The notes: generated by a model from the sequence alone, not told the origin. Positions 16,846 to 25,539 are shown, counted from the stretch's first letter. The stretch: DNA of 64,000 nucleotides from Nitrospina sp. (GCA_024648695.1 JACAVV010000005.1:310001-374000); one strand, 5' to 3'. Translations and numbers: made by a program.

Positions 16846-17512
16846 AAATACCGATTTCAGGATAGAGATCGATTTTCATGAATTCCAATCCGGCGAGGAA
16901 CTCCGAATCGCGCATCAACTCGAGTCCTTCAATATCCAGCCGGTTGTACATCATTTGGAGGTTATTCAAACTTTTGAGGGATTTGGACTCGGCCAAAGCT
17001 TTCATGCCCCGGTAGCCGATCCCATTCGCATCCAGATGCAGGGTATGCAGTTTACGCAGGTTGGGTGATTTCGCGATCGCTTCAGCACCTTCATCGCCAA
17101 TCCGGTTGAACGACAAATCCAGAGTTTCCAGGCGCTGAACGTTGGGGGAGTCTACCAAAGCGGCGATCCCCTCGCCATCGATCTTGTTGCTGTATAAACT
17201 CAGATAGCGCAGGTTGGACAAGCGGTCGCAATCAGCAATAGCTTGCAGTCCTTCCCCGCGTAATTTATTGGTGTAGAGCCAAAGGTTTTCCAGAGTGTCC
17301 GGGAAAAATTCCGACCCGGCCAGTTCCTCCAGGCCCAAATCTTTAAGTTGCGTTTCGTAAAGATAAATGGTTTCCAAACCTTCAACGCTTACATTTTCGG
17401 CGATATCCATTGCCATCTGAACATCTATTTTGCGCTGAGAAAAATCCAGGGTCTTGCTATCTTTGCTTAACCCACGTTTGATCCAACGGCGAAAATTGAT
17501 TTCCTTCGCCAT
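16838..17512 (-). CDS. Leucine-rich repeat protein, RNI-like
   Basis: Protein of 224 residues with about 6-7 leucine-rich repeats (LRYLSLYSNKIDGEGIAAL, LETLDLSFNRIGDEGAEAI), the same subclass as the downstream gene. A short N-terminal part (KEINFRRWIKRGLSKDSKTLDFS) is not repeat-like and resembles the start of its larger neighbour in layout. No export signal is seen. It is first gene of a coupled pair; the two probably act together as protein-binding scaffolds, which is inference. Confidence 0.8.
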   Translation of the reverse strand: MAKEINFRRWIKRGLSKDSKTLDFSQRKIDVQMAMDIAENVSVEGLETIYLYETQLKDLGLEELAGSEFFPDTLENLWLYTNKLRGEGLQAIADCDRLSNLRYLSLYSNKIDGEGIAALVDSPNVQRLETLDLSFNRIGDEGAEAIAKSPNLRKLHTLHLDANGIGYRGMKALAESKSLKSLNNLQMMYNRLDIEGLELMRDSEFLAGLEFMKIDLYPEIGIYD

Positions 17513-18158
17513 GCAGTCCTTTCCTGATTACCGTTCCATAGGTACGGTTAGCAATCGGTTTCAAATGCCAGTGAGAATAAAACCTTCATTGTATCGATGC
17601 AGATAAAAAAGTAAAGCTCTAAAATTATTTACTGCACAAGAATCGGGGAGGGGAACCGCCTTTTTTCAAAACAGGATTTTCAAGAGGAGAGCCGTCTCAA
17701 ACTGCATATTTAATGAGAATATCTTTTCAGATTATCGCGTGAGCATAGCAATGATAAATGTTCTGCCGATTAAACCCCAGAGTTTCATCATGAAGGTAAA
17801 GAAGAATCTCTGATAAGCCACAAATGGGAAGGAATTTATTTAAAAACTGTGACCCAAATCATAGTAATTATTTATTCAGGCGCTTAAAATGAATTTTTCA
17901 AAGATCAATCCTGGATTTTCATATCTACAAAAGAGGATTAAATCTGACGAAATTTTTTACTAATCAAAAGGAAGCTCTTGGCTTCCCGGTCGATGGCAGG
18001 AAAGTATGAGTAAGGTTTAAACCTTGAGGGAAGGCTATTACGACCTTCCCCCAGAGGTTTAACCAAGAGAAGAAGTAGGGTAGTTCAAACAATTAAATTT
18101 TATCATGGAAACCAGGAATAGCAATATTTTAAATTCCCAATTTTCAAGGATTTTTCCA
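17513..18158. other. Intergenic region with two hairpins
   Basis: About 650 bases between the divergent LRR pair and the propeller gene. No convincing gene is seen. It holds a small hairpin (GGAAGC/GCTTCC near 17970) and a long one at 18014-18064. Confidence 0.5.
18014..18064 (+). other. Long stem-loop in the leader of the propeller gene
   Basis: GGTTTAAACCTTGAGGGAAGG pairs with CCTTCCCCCAGAGGTTTAACC around a 9-nt loop, giving a stem of about 20 bp with one bulge and a few mismatches. It lies about 95 bp upstream of the ATG at 18159 and is not followed by a T-run, so it looks like a structured leader or small RNA rather than a terminator. It matches no riboswitch I recognise. Confidence 0.5.
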
Positions 18159-19622
18159 ATGAATCATAATTCTGTCCGCAATATCCTGTTCTTCAGAAAA
18201 TGTGTAAATTTCTTCTTCGGGTTCCTGGTTTACTTTCTGCTCCATTTACCTTCAATCTACGCCGGAAATTTATTCGTGGTCGATTCTTCGTCGCAGGAGG
18301 TCAAACAATTCGACGCGGACACCGGAAACTTTCTGGGGGTTGTGACGGGAACGACAGGCAATCTCGAAACTCCGTTAGGGATTGCGTTTCATCCAGGAAC
18401 CGGAAACATATTCATTGCCAATGGAGGAAACAATGATGACATCCGGCAGTTCGATCCCGATTCGGGAACATCTTCAGGTAGCTTTGGAGAAACCTCCAAT
18501 TTTCTGCTTGATCCACTCAGGCCCACCTTTCATCCCTTGACACATAATTTATTCGTTAGCGACTCCTCCTCGGGTCATGGAGACGTGCGGGAGTTCGATA
18601 ACAAAACAGGTGATTTTATTAGCTCCTTTGGGGAAACCGCGGAACGGCTGGAGGGTATCCGTGGCTTGACTTTTAACCCAATCGATTTCCATTTGCTTGT
18701 GTCCAACTCAACATCGATTATGGAGTTCGAGGGCTTCACCGGGAAATTTATTCGATCCTTTGGAAGTCCCAGCCTCGCTCTTGGACTGGGTTTGGTCGTG
18801 CATCCCGTCACAGGGAACATCCTTGTGGCCGATTTTAATAATCAGGATGTGCGGGAGTTTGAAAAAGACACGGGTGTGTTCCTGGGAACGTTTGGAGAAA
18901 CCGGGACTCATTTGATCAGTCCCGAGGACGTAATGTTTCATCCTGAAACAGGAAACTTGCTGGTAACGGATTTTGCAAACGGCGATGTTCGTGAATTCGA
19001 GGGTACGACAGGTGCGTTTTTAGGTGTCTTTGGCGAAACGGGTGACCACTTGACCCATCCCGACGGTTTGATGTTTCGACCCGATTTTTTAAACCTGCCT
19101 TTGCTTTCTTTACCTTCCGATTTCCCAGATTCCCCCAATTCGCAAAGGGTGGTCTCCCCTTACTGGCAATCCGATTCGGCGACCTACACCTTTGTGTCGG
19201 TGTCGCACCCTTCGCTTTCCGGGATGAGTTCCCAAATAGGTCTGCAAGTGAACGCCCTGGTTCGTGGCGAAAAGTTATTATTCGGAACCGCCGAGTTCAC
19301 CATTCAACGCAACAACACGCAAAAAGTTTTTATCGTGGGCACTAATCACCCCGTATTGAATCCGGCCGCTTTTCCCAATGACACAATCCTTGCAGGCAAC
19401 GACATGCCCATGCATGGGCAATTGATATTTCAGCCGCTCGCAGAAAAGCCCGAAACCCGGATTGGCAATGCTGACGGAAGCGGCTTTCCCGACATCACAC
19501 ATTTGAATATATGGGGCGCCGTGGTTGTGCAAGCCACCAGCACCGGCTTCGCTATGGAATTCATCGGCGACGCCAGCGATTCCCGCGCCGTGACATCAGG
19601 CCGATTCAGTGGGGTGAATTAA
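18159..19622 (+). CDS. Exported NHL-like beta-propeller protein with shared C-terminal domain
   Basis: Protein of about 487 residues. The ORF opens at 18105, but the ATG at 18159 has AAGGA 8 nt upstream and starts a clear signal peptide (FGFLVYFLLHLPSIYA-G). The middle part has six or seven repeats of the form GNLLVTDFANGDVREF ... GFLG(V/T)FGETG, a beta-propeller of NHL/SMP-30-like type that usually binds proteins or small ligands. The last 160 residues (SPYWQSDSATYTFV ... FSGVN) are the domain also found on the metalloprotease and subtilase at 2.5-6.8 kb. No enzyme motif is visible. Function unknown; the shared tail suggests a common destination or export route. Confidence 0.75.
   Translation: MNHNSVRNILFFRKCVNFFFGFLVYFLLHLPSIYAGNLFVVDSSSQEVKQFDADTGNFLGVVTGTTGNLETPLGIAFHPGTGNIFIANGGNNDDIRQFDPDSGTSSGSFGETSNFLLDPLRPTFHPLTHNLFVSDSSSGHGDVREFDNKTGDFISSFGETAERLEGIRGLTFNPIDFHLLVSNSTSIMEFEGFTGKFIRSFGSPSLALGLGLVVHPVTGNILVADFNNQDVREFEKDTGVFLGTFGETGTHLISPEDVMFHPETGNLLVTDFANGDVREFEGTTGAFLGVFGETGDHLTHPDGLMFRPDFLNLPLLSLPSDFPDSPNSQRVVSPYWQSDSATYTFVSVSHPSLSGMSSQIGLQVNALVRGEKLLFGTAEFTIQRNNTQKVFIVGTNHPVLNPAAFPNDTILAGNDMPMHGQLIFQPLAEKPETRIGNADGSGFPDITHLNIWGAVVVQATSTGFAMEFIGDASDSRAVTSGRFSGVN
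19140..19619 (+). other. Shared C-terminal domain, copy 3 (propeller tail)
   Basis: Landmarks are VSPYWQSDSATYTFV, SVSHPSLSGMSSQIG, AEFTIQ, VFIVGTNHP, GFPDITHLNIWGAVV, STGFAMEFIGDASDSRA and C-terminal FSGVN. It lies on the opposite strand and 12-17 kb from the other two copies, so it is not a local gene duplication. Confidence 0.8.
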
Positions 19623-19652
19623 ATGGATTTCCTGATCAAGTGAATGAGTGGT

Positions 19653-20252
19653 TTATCGACCAAGTATTTCTTCAACCCTTAATTTCAATACAGGCAACAC
19701 TTCCTTGGCAAACCAGGGGTTTTTCTTAAGCCATATATTATTTCGAGGGCTGGGATGAGGGAGGGGCAGTATTCCTTCAGGAAGATACTGCCCCCAGGAT
19801 TTTACTGTTTTGGTAAGCGTCTTTTTTTGAGAAGCACCTAAATGATATTGATGTGCATACTTACCAATGGTCAGGATGAGCACAATCTCGTTAAGCCGTT
19901 CTAAAAGTTTTTCCCTCCAGGTTTCAGCACATTCCGGGATAGGCGGCTGGTCGCCAGACTTTCCGGGCCCCGGATAACAAAAGCCCATTGGTATTATGGC
20001 GACTTTGGATGCGTCATAAAAAACTTCCTTACCGATTCCCATCCAGTCTCTCAGCCGATCCCCACTGGGGTCGTCAAAAGGGACTCCCGTTTCATGGACC
20101 TTGCGCCCCGGCGCCTGCCCTGCTATCAAAATTCTGGCTTTCAAGCTTGATTGCAAAACAGGTCTTGGCCCTAATGGCAATCGGTCCGAACATAAGTCAC
20201 ACCGTCTGATTTCCTGTAAAAAACTTAAAAACCCTGGTTTCATTAATGCCAT
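19653..20252 (-). CDS. Uracil-DNA glycosylase family protein
   Basis: Protein of 199 residues of the uracil-DNA glycosylase superfamily, closest in layout to family 4/5 Fe-S members. Motif 1 reads GQAPGRKVHETGVPFDD and motif 2 LPHPSPRNN. Four cysteines (CDLC near the N-terminus, then FCYPG and PECAE) could hold a 4Fe-4S cluster, as in family 4. The GQAPG motif differs from the GEAPG of typical family 4 enzymes. It would remove uracil or another damaged base from DNA, but many relatives are untested. It lies 13 bp downstream of the cytochrome P460 gene on the same strand, so the two may be co-transcribed. Confidence 0.75.
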   Translation of the reverse strand: MALMKPGFLSFLQEIRRCDLCSDRLPLGPRPVLQSSLKARILIAGQAPGRKVHETGVPFDDPSGDRLRDWMGIGKEVFYDASKVAIIPMGFCYPGPGKSGDQPPIPECAETWREKLLERLNEIVLILTIGKYAHQYHLGASQKKTLTKTVKSWGQYLPEGILPLPHPSPRNNIWLKKNPWFAKEVLPVLKLRVEEILGR

Positions 20253-20265
20253 AAAGGATTACCTG

Positions 20266-20868
20266 CTATTTTTTCTGAAGCACCGGGTAACCCAGGGTAT
20301 AGGTCCATTTATCAGCCTCTACCGCATGTTCCGGAGCAAGGTCTCTTGCGGGCAAGTGACATGCAATGCAATCTTTCTGATAATCCGTGGAACTGGTTTT
20401 GAACCTGTCACCCGCTTCAAAAAAAGACCAACCCCAACCATCTCCCCATAAAGGCGAATCCTGAAAACGCCCCTGGGTGTCCCGCACCAACACGAACCAA
20501 CCCTTAATATCCGTTGCGTGACTGACAGCAGGTCCCGTTGTCATCGGCATCGTTTTTGTGTGAATGAGTTCTTTTACCAATACCGCGCCATCCGGGAATT
20601 GACGATGTTTTTTATAATAGACTATGGTTTCAGGTTGAGTATAAACAATATGATACTCCTTGGAGCCTGGTTTTCCTTCAGTGTTTGCATGAGCCCATGT
20701 TCCCAGGGTTGACCAACGCCTATAGTTTTTTGGAACATGAATATCCCCGGTTTCCGGATCTACATTGGAAGCAAAGCCAGTTTCGGCATGACTCAAATTC
20801 CAACCAACTAAAGTGAAGTTAACCCCAACCCATAATAAACAAATAATAAAAATGACCGTTTTTTTCAT
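20266..20868 (-). CDS. Cytochrome P460-like c-type cytochrome
   Basis: Periplasmic protein of 200 residues with an N-terminal signal peptide (FIICLLWVGVNFTLVGWNLSHA) and a single haem c site CIACH near residue 176. NYRRWSTLGTWAHANT and the VLVKELIHTKT region match the cytochrome P460/c'-beta family fold. P460 enzymes of nitrifiers oxidise hydroxylamine or bind NO using a haem cross-linked to lysine; whether the cross-linking lysine is present cannot be settled here. It is therefore either a hydroxylamine/NO-active enzyme or a detoxification cytochrome. The UDG-family gene follows 13 bp later. Confidence 0.75.
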   Translation of the reverse strand: MKKTVIFIICLLWVGVNFTLVGWNLSHAETGFASNVDPETGDIHVPKNYRRWSTLGTWAHANTEGKPGSKEYHIVYTQPETIVYYKKHRQFPDGAVLVKELIHTKTMPMTTGPAVSHATDIKGWFVLVRDTQGRFQDSPLWGDGWGWSFFEAGDRFKTSSTDYQKDCIACHLPARDLAPEHAVEADKWTYTLGYPVLQKK

Positions 20869-20983
20869 AAAAATTCCTGTGAAATAAGAGAATAAAAACC
20901 TCTGGATTGTATGAAATAAGTCAAGTTGAAGACCTCAATCTATAAGGCCCTCAAATGACTTTTTTAAAAATGATAAATAGTAT

Positions 20984-21400
20984 TTAATTAGGAGAAACGC
21001 TTATCGATTTTTTATCAAACTCGAAAGCATTGCTGGCAATCACTCCAGATCCAAAAATAATCGCACCCAAACCCAAATGGAGAAAATTATCCAGGGCATT
21101 GATGTGAATCACGCCTAAAAGCATCCCCTCGGAACTTGCCCCAGTGACAAAAATCCCCATCAAACCGACTATTAAGTAAACCACTCCAAATCCTTTCATA
21201 AAATTTATTGAGGCCGTGTTTCCCAATAAGGCAACAGTTAAAAAACCGATTGCTGTTAGTAAATGAACTAAATTATGTGCTGTATTGGTGACAAACAAAG
21301 CATTCTTGCCAACAATCGGATTGGGTATGAATCCCAGGATGGTGGCGGATAAAAAGGCGGCTGAAAAAATCCAGGCAAGTTTTACTGCAAGCTTTTCCAT
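20984..21400 (-). CDS. DUF4383-like four-helix membrane protein
   Basis: Inner-membrane protein of 138 residues with four hydrophobic segments (about 8-28, 42-60, 70-88, 112-128). NTAHNLVHLLTAIGFLTVAL and INALDNFLHLGLGAIIFGSG, each with a conserved His, fit the DUF4383 family of unknown function, often found in stress-related contexts. AGGAG lies upstream of the start. The 400-bp region upstream contains two matching 16-bp palindromes, suggesting repression by a TetR-type regulator, but no such regulator is encoded in the window. Confidence 0.7.
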   Translation of the reverse strand: MEKLAVKLAWIFSAAFLSATILGFIPNPIVGKNALFVTNTAHNLVHLLTAIGFLTVALLGNTASINFMKGFGVVYLIVGLMGIFVTGASSEGMLLGVIHINALDNFLHLGLGAIIFGSGVIASNAFEFDKKSISVSPN

Positions 21401-21528
21401 TTTTTTGTTCTCCTAAAAATTTGCGAATTCTGTTTTCTTTTTAAAAGGAAACTCTGTATCTCAAAATATTGCTTCTTTTTAAAATCGAGCACACTGATCA
21501 AACTCTCCTCAAACCAAAAGAAACAAAG

Positions 21529-21544
21529 TATACCGGTTGGTATA
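21529..21544. promoter_or_regulatory. Palindromic operator-like site 1
   Basis: TATACCGGTTGGTATA has TATACC/GGTATA arms, 129 bp upstream of the DUF4383-like start. It shares the pattern TAWACCRRTTGGTWTA with site 2. The form resembles TetR-family operators. Confidence 0.5.
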
Positions 21545-21626
21545 TTTAAAATGCAGATCATTACAGAAATTTTCAAAAAAATTGGAATTGCTCTATTTAT
21601 GGAAAAGGAATTTTAAGAATAGAGTC

Positions 21627-21642
21627 TAAACCAATTGGTTTA
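21627..21642. promoter_or_regulatory. Palindromic operator-like site 2
   Basis: TAAACCAATTGGTTTA is a perfect 16-bp palindrome, 98 bp from site 1. A weaker TTAACC-N5-GGTTAA lies at 21646-21662. Confidence 0.5.
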
Positions 21643-21810
21643 TTTTTAACCTTTTTGGTTAAGTTTTTTTTTAAGAGGGTTTAATACAGTCTGGGAAGAT
21701 TTTTGAGGGGAGAAAAGATAGAAACCCAATGTTATCTTGAAGAAAAAGTAACCTGCTCACGAAACAAGGGTCAGGAAATTCCTTTTCCCATGAATTTCCT
21801 TTAAGCTTTC

Positions 21811-23385
21811 TTAAATCACATTGATATTGTATTTTTCCTGATGCAGTTTGGTGTTCACGCGGACGGAAATTTCGATATCGAAATCAGATTCCATTTCTTC
21901 CAGGTGGGAACTTTCGATTTCTACCAGCAAATCGTAAATATTGGGATGAACTTCGACGGTAATGGTCTTTTTTTGGTAGGTGTTGCTGGCGATACGGTGG
22001 ATTGAGCGAAAAATATCATAACAAATGGTGGTGGGCGATTTGATAAACCCGCTTCCTTCACAGTAATAACATGCGTCGCACAAGGTTTGACTCAAGCTTT
22101 CGCGGACTCGTTTTCGGGTCATCTCCACCAGGCCCAACTCGGAAATTTTGAGAATATTGGTGCGCGAACGGTCGGACTTCAGGGCCTGGTTCAATGCGTT
22201 CCATATGATCTCTTTACTCACCTCCTTGGACATATCGATGAAATCCACGATGATGAGTCCTCCAATATTTCTTAAGCGCAATTGATACACGATTTCCTTG
22301 ACTGCTTCCAGATTGGTTTTCAGAATGGTCTCTTCCGGATCGGTATGGCCAACAAACTTCCCCGTATTCACATCTATGGCCACCAGGGCTTCGGTCTGGT
22401 CAATCGAAATATAACCTCCCGATTTCAGCCAGACTTTTCGGTCGAGAGCGCGGTTGATTTCGATCTCGATTCCAAAATGATCGAAGATAGGGGTGGCACC
22501 CTCATACAGTTGTATCTTGTCGACAAGATGCGGTAAAAATGTGGAACAGAATTCGATGCATTTTTCGTAGTCGTCCCGGGAATCGATCACCAGTTCGTCC
22601 ACATCGTGATTGAACAGGTCGCGGATGGACCGGAAGATCAGGTTCAGGTCCTCGTACAGCAGGCAGGGGGCTCCTGCGGAATCGGATTTGTTCTTTAAAT
22701 TGTTCCACACCCGGTCGAGGAAATTGATATCGGAAATAAAATCCTTTTCTTCCCGGTTTTGACCGGCGGTCCGGACGATATAACCTCCGCAGGGTTTATC
22801 CAGTTCCGAAACCAAGTTTTTGAGGCGTTCTTTTTCATTCTCCTCCTCGATCCGCCTCGAAACTGAAATCTGGCTGGCCGTGGGCATATATACAAGATAG
22901 CGCCCCGGCAAGGTGATGTAGGAGGTGATCCTTGCTCCCTTGGTTCCCAGGGGATTTTTAGCGACCTGAACGATGACTTCCTGGCCTTCTTCCAGAATAT
23001 CCTGAATGGGAATGGAATGGTTATCTCGCCGAAAAGGTTTATCTTCGGACTCAGAATCCAGGTCCGTATTGAGATCCATAGCCTTGTTGGAGACATTCGC
23101 ATTTAACTGGTCACTGATACTCAGGGGATCTGGCTTGGATTCATTGTCCAGACGATCGCCCACATCAATATCGCCCACATACAGGAACCCTGCTTTTTCC
23201 AGACCCGCATTGACAAATGCCACCTGCATTCCAGGCAGAATTTTGGTCACCAGGCCTTTATAAACATTGCCCACAATTCCCTTATTGGCCTTGTGTTCGA
23301 TGAACAACTCCACCAGAAGGTTGTTTTCCACTAAAGCCACACGGATTTCCCGCGAATTTGAATTAATTATTATTTGCGATCCCAT
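21811..23385 (-). CDS. rng: Ribonuclease G/E family endoribonuclease
   Basis: Cytosolic single-strand endoribonuclease of 524 residues, close to RNase G length and lacking the long scaffold tail of RNase E. The N-terminal S1 RNA-binding domain (VGNVYKGLVTKILPGMQVAFVNAG) carries an acidic insert of about 45 residues. The catalytic DNase-I-like part has ALVAIDVNTGKFVG and GGLIIVDFIDM, whose Asp residues bind Mg. The Zn-link region reads CDACYYCEGSG. It acts in rRNA 5'-end maturation and mRNA decay. It sits 115 bp downstream of rodA on the same strand, the classical neighbourhood of cell-shape genes with rng. Confidence 0.92.
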   Translation of the reverse strand: MGSQIIINSNSREIRVALVENNLLVELFIEHKANKGIVGNVYKGLVTKILPGMQVAFVNAGLEKAGFLYVGDIDVGDRLDNESKPDPLSISDQLNANVSNKAMDLNTDLDSESEDKPFRRDNHSIPIQDILEEGQEVIVQVAKNPLGTKGARITSYITLPGRYLVYMPTASQISVSRRIEEENEKERLKNLVSELDKPCGGYIVRTAGQNREEKDFISDINFLDRVWNNLKNKSDSAGAPCLLYEDLNLIFRSIRDLFNHDVDELVIDSRDDYEKCIEFCSTFLPHLVDKIQLYEGATPIFDHFGIEIEINRALDRKVWLKSGGYISIDQTEALVAIDVNTGKFVGHTDPEETILKTNLEAVKEIVYQLRLRNIGGLIIVDFIDMSKEVSKEIIWNALNQALKSDRSRTNILKISELGLVEMTRKRVRESLSQTLCDACYYCEGSGFIKSPTTICYDIFRSIHRIASNTYQKKTITVEVHPNIYDLLVEIESSHLEEMESDFDIEISVRVNTKLHQEKYNINVI

Positions 23386-23499
23386 ATGGTAATCACCCCA
23401 GGGAGGGGCATTCCTTCCTCAATCAAATATTTAAAGGGAATTTCAATGTTTGATTATACATGACCGGGGAAAGGCTTGGCAATTCTCTTTAAGCGAGAA

Positions 23500-24600
23500 T
23501 CACCGAACATTTCTCCTCATCTCGATATTTAGAAGAATTCCGAGCGCAAAAAAGTTGGTGATCAGGGACGAACCGCCGTAGCTGAGCAAGGGTAAGGGGA
23601 TGCCGGTGATTGGGAACAGGCCCATGGCCATGCCAATGTTGTAAATGGTGTAAAACGAAATGGAAGCGGTAATTCCAAGGGCCAAAAACATGCCGAAGCG
23701 GTCTTTGGAACGAAAGGCGATGTTGAGTCCTTTAAAAATAACGATCAGGTAAAGGGACAGTAAAACGACCACACCGAGAAAACCAGTTTCCTCAGCGAAT
23801 ACCGCGAAAATGAAATCGGTGTGTTTTTCCGGCAGAAAATTGAGACGGCTTTGAGTGCCGGCCAGTAATCCCTTTCCCCAGAACCCCCCGGAACCAATGG
23901 CAATCTTGGATTGAATGGTGTGGTAGCCTGCGCCCAGGGGATCGAGCTCCGGGTTGATCAGGGTCAGAATGCGTTCCCTTTGATAACCTCTTAAAAAGAA
24001 CCACATCAATGGAGCCAGGCAGATTCCCGTAACTATCAACCGGATTAATGTGATGTGGTGGATCTCTATGGAAAAGACAAAGACCAGAAACAGGAAAAAC
24101 ACCATCATCGCCGTTCCGAGATCGGGTTGAATAGCAATCAAATAAGAAATGATGCCTGTGAAAATGCAGGGCAGAATCAGATCCTTCAGGGAATAACTGC
24201 CGTTGGTTTTGCCGTTCTCGAAGTATTTGGCCAGGATAATGATCAATGTGAATTTTGCAAATTCGGAAACCTGAATACTCATCGGTCCCAAATGGATCCA
24301 GCGCCGGGTTCCGGAGGTGACGGTTCCGAACAAATTCAAATACACCAGAACCAGCACGGTGAGCAAGTAGATTAAATAGGCGTACCGGCTGAGCAGATTG
24401 TAATCGATGACCAGGGCCAGGATCAATGCAACCAGCCCATAACCGATCCACCAGATCTGTTTAAGGTACAATTCCTGAAAAAAGGTTTCCGGGCGACCAT
24501 GATTGGCGCTATAAATAATAATGACCCCTATTGAGGAGAGAGCGATGATGGTGAGAAAATACCACCAATTGAAATTCGATACCAATCTGCGATCAATCAT
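23500..24600 (-). CDS. rodA: RodA, SEDS peptidoglycan glycosyltransferase
   Basis: Inner-membrane protein of 366 residues with about ten transmembrane helices. It polymerises glycan strands from lipid II during side-wall growth with a partner class B PBP (not in the window). Family signatures are RWIHLGPMSIQVSEFAKF, the loop LNFLPEKHTDFIFAVFAEE holding the catalytic Asp, and the C-terminal PITGIPLPLLSYGGSSLI. Length is normal. The start is ATG with no strong ribosome site. It is followed by rng on the same strand. Confidence 0.95.
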   Translation of the reverse strand: MIDRRLVSNFNWWYFLTIIALSSIGVIIIYSANHGRPETFFQELYLKQIWWIGYGLVALILALVIDYNLLSRYAYLIYLLTVLVLVYLNLFGTVTSGTRRWIHLGPMSIQVSEFAKFTLIIILAKYFENGKTNGSYSLKDLILPCIFTGIISYLIAIQPDLGTAMMVFFLFLVFVFSIEIHHITLIRLIVTGICLAPLMWFFLRGYQRERILTLINPELDPLGAGYHTIQSKIAIGSGGFWGKGLLAGTQSRLNFLPEKHTDFIFAVFAEETGFLGVVVLLSLYLIVIFKGLNIAFRSKDRFGMFLALGITASISFYTIYNIGMAMGLFPITGIPLPLLSYGGSSLITNFFALGILLNIEMRRNVR

Positions 24601-25257
24601 GAATTAACAGAATCTCTTTCTACAATTTATTTTCCGGAACATATCACTGGCACGGTTGGCATAAACCTGCTCTAATTCATTAACAAATTTACATATTACA
24701 TTTACGTTCTAGTCAGGCAGTGATTTTGACTAAATTTCTGAAATTGAAAAAACCTTTATAAAACAATCAGGGCCTAAACAGAATACAACCACAAAAAACC
24801 AAATAAGACATTGAAAAAGCTTGAGTTACAATCCCAATATCAGCTTTGATCACAAATTTCTAACATCTCCAGAAAAAAAAATAAAATTTGCAATGATACC
24901 CTCGATTCACCGCTACTTTAAGGTCGAAGACTATGCATAGGACTCTATCCCCCTGCCCACATAGGTGAATTTCTTAGATAAGCCCCCAAACCTTGATAAA
25001 TATTAAGCTTATTGAATCCGGAAGATCGATTTCCGGGTTTTATCCCATGAATTAAGGCCTAAATATGCGTCAAAATTATAACGGCCTTGAAAAGGGCCAT
25101 TTTTCAATGAATTTCCCTATTATCAAAAGTTAATCAAACGAAACCCTAACAATTCCCCTTATATAAAGGCCTCATTAGTATGACAATATTTCAGGGACTG
25201 GTTTCCCCCTGATTTTGAGGGTTTTTACGCCCTTAATCCAAGAGCCCTGCCGCTCCT

Positions 25258-25266
25258 TGTGGATAA
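25258..25266 (-). promoter_or_regulatory. Perfect DnaA box
   Basis: TGTGGATAA on the plus strand is TTATCCACA on the minus strand, the consensus DnaA site. Confidence 0.6.
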
Positions 25267-25430
25267 CCCATATTTGTCAAGGGGAAATGTATGCAGAAAT
25301 TTAAAAATTTTCGAAAACCATTATAAACTATTGATTTAAAAGGGCAAATAAAAATTTTTCGAGTTTTCCAGGGAAGTACCATTATGACGGTATTTAAATG
25401 AAATTTTGGTTTTTTACAGTTCTTCACAAG

Positions 25431-25452
25431 TTATCCACAGTTTTTATCTACA
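25431..25452 (+). promoter_or_regulatory. Perfect DnaA box plus adjacent near-perfect box
   Basis: TTATCCACA is followed four bases later by TTATCTACA, one mismatch from consensus; both are in the same orientation. Confidence 0.6.
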
Positions 25453-25539
25453 AATTCGGTAATAGATTTCTCTATAGAAAAGACACTTAAAACCTGGCTG
25501 TTTTTGCTATAAATTAGGGCCAAAAGGCATTTGGGATAG

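Larger units (their letters stand above)
24601..25539. other. AT-rich gene-free region with DnaA boxes, candidate replication origin
   Basis: A 939-bp gap, the longest in the window, between rodA and the rluD-type gene. It is strongly AT-rich and has two perfect DnaA boxes in opposite orientation, TGTGGATAA at 25258-25266 and TTATCCACA at 25431-25439, and a near match TTATCTACA at 25444-25452. AT-rich tracts around 25300-25390 could serve as an unwinding element. A 64-residue ORF (25233-25427) is not convincing. No dnaA, dnaN or gidA gene is nearby, so the assignment remains a proposal. Confidence 0.45.

Noticed and set aside
25233-25427. Minus-strand ORF of 64 residues in the origin candidate
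   Set aside because: AT-rich composition, no ribosome site, and overlap with a DnaA box; more likely chance.
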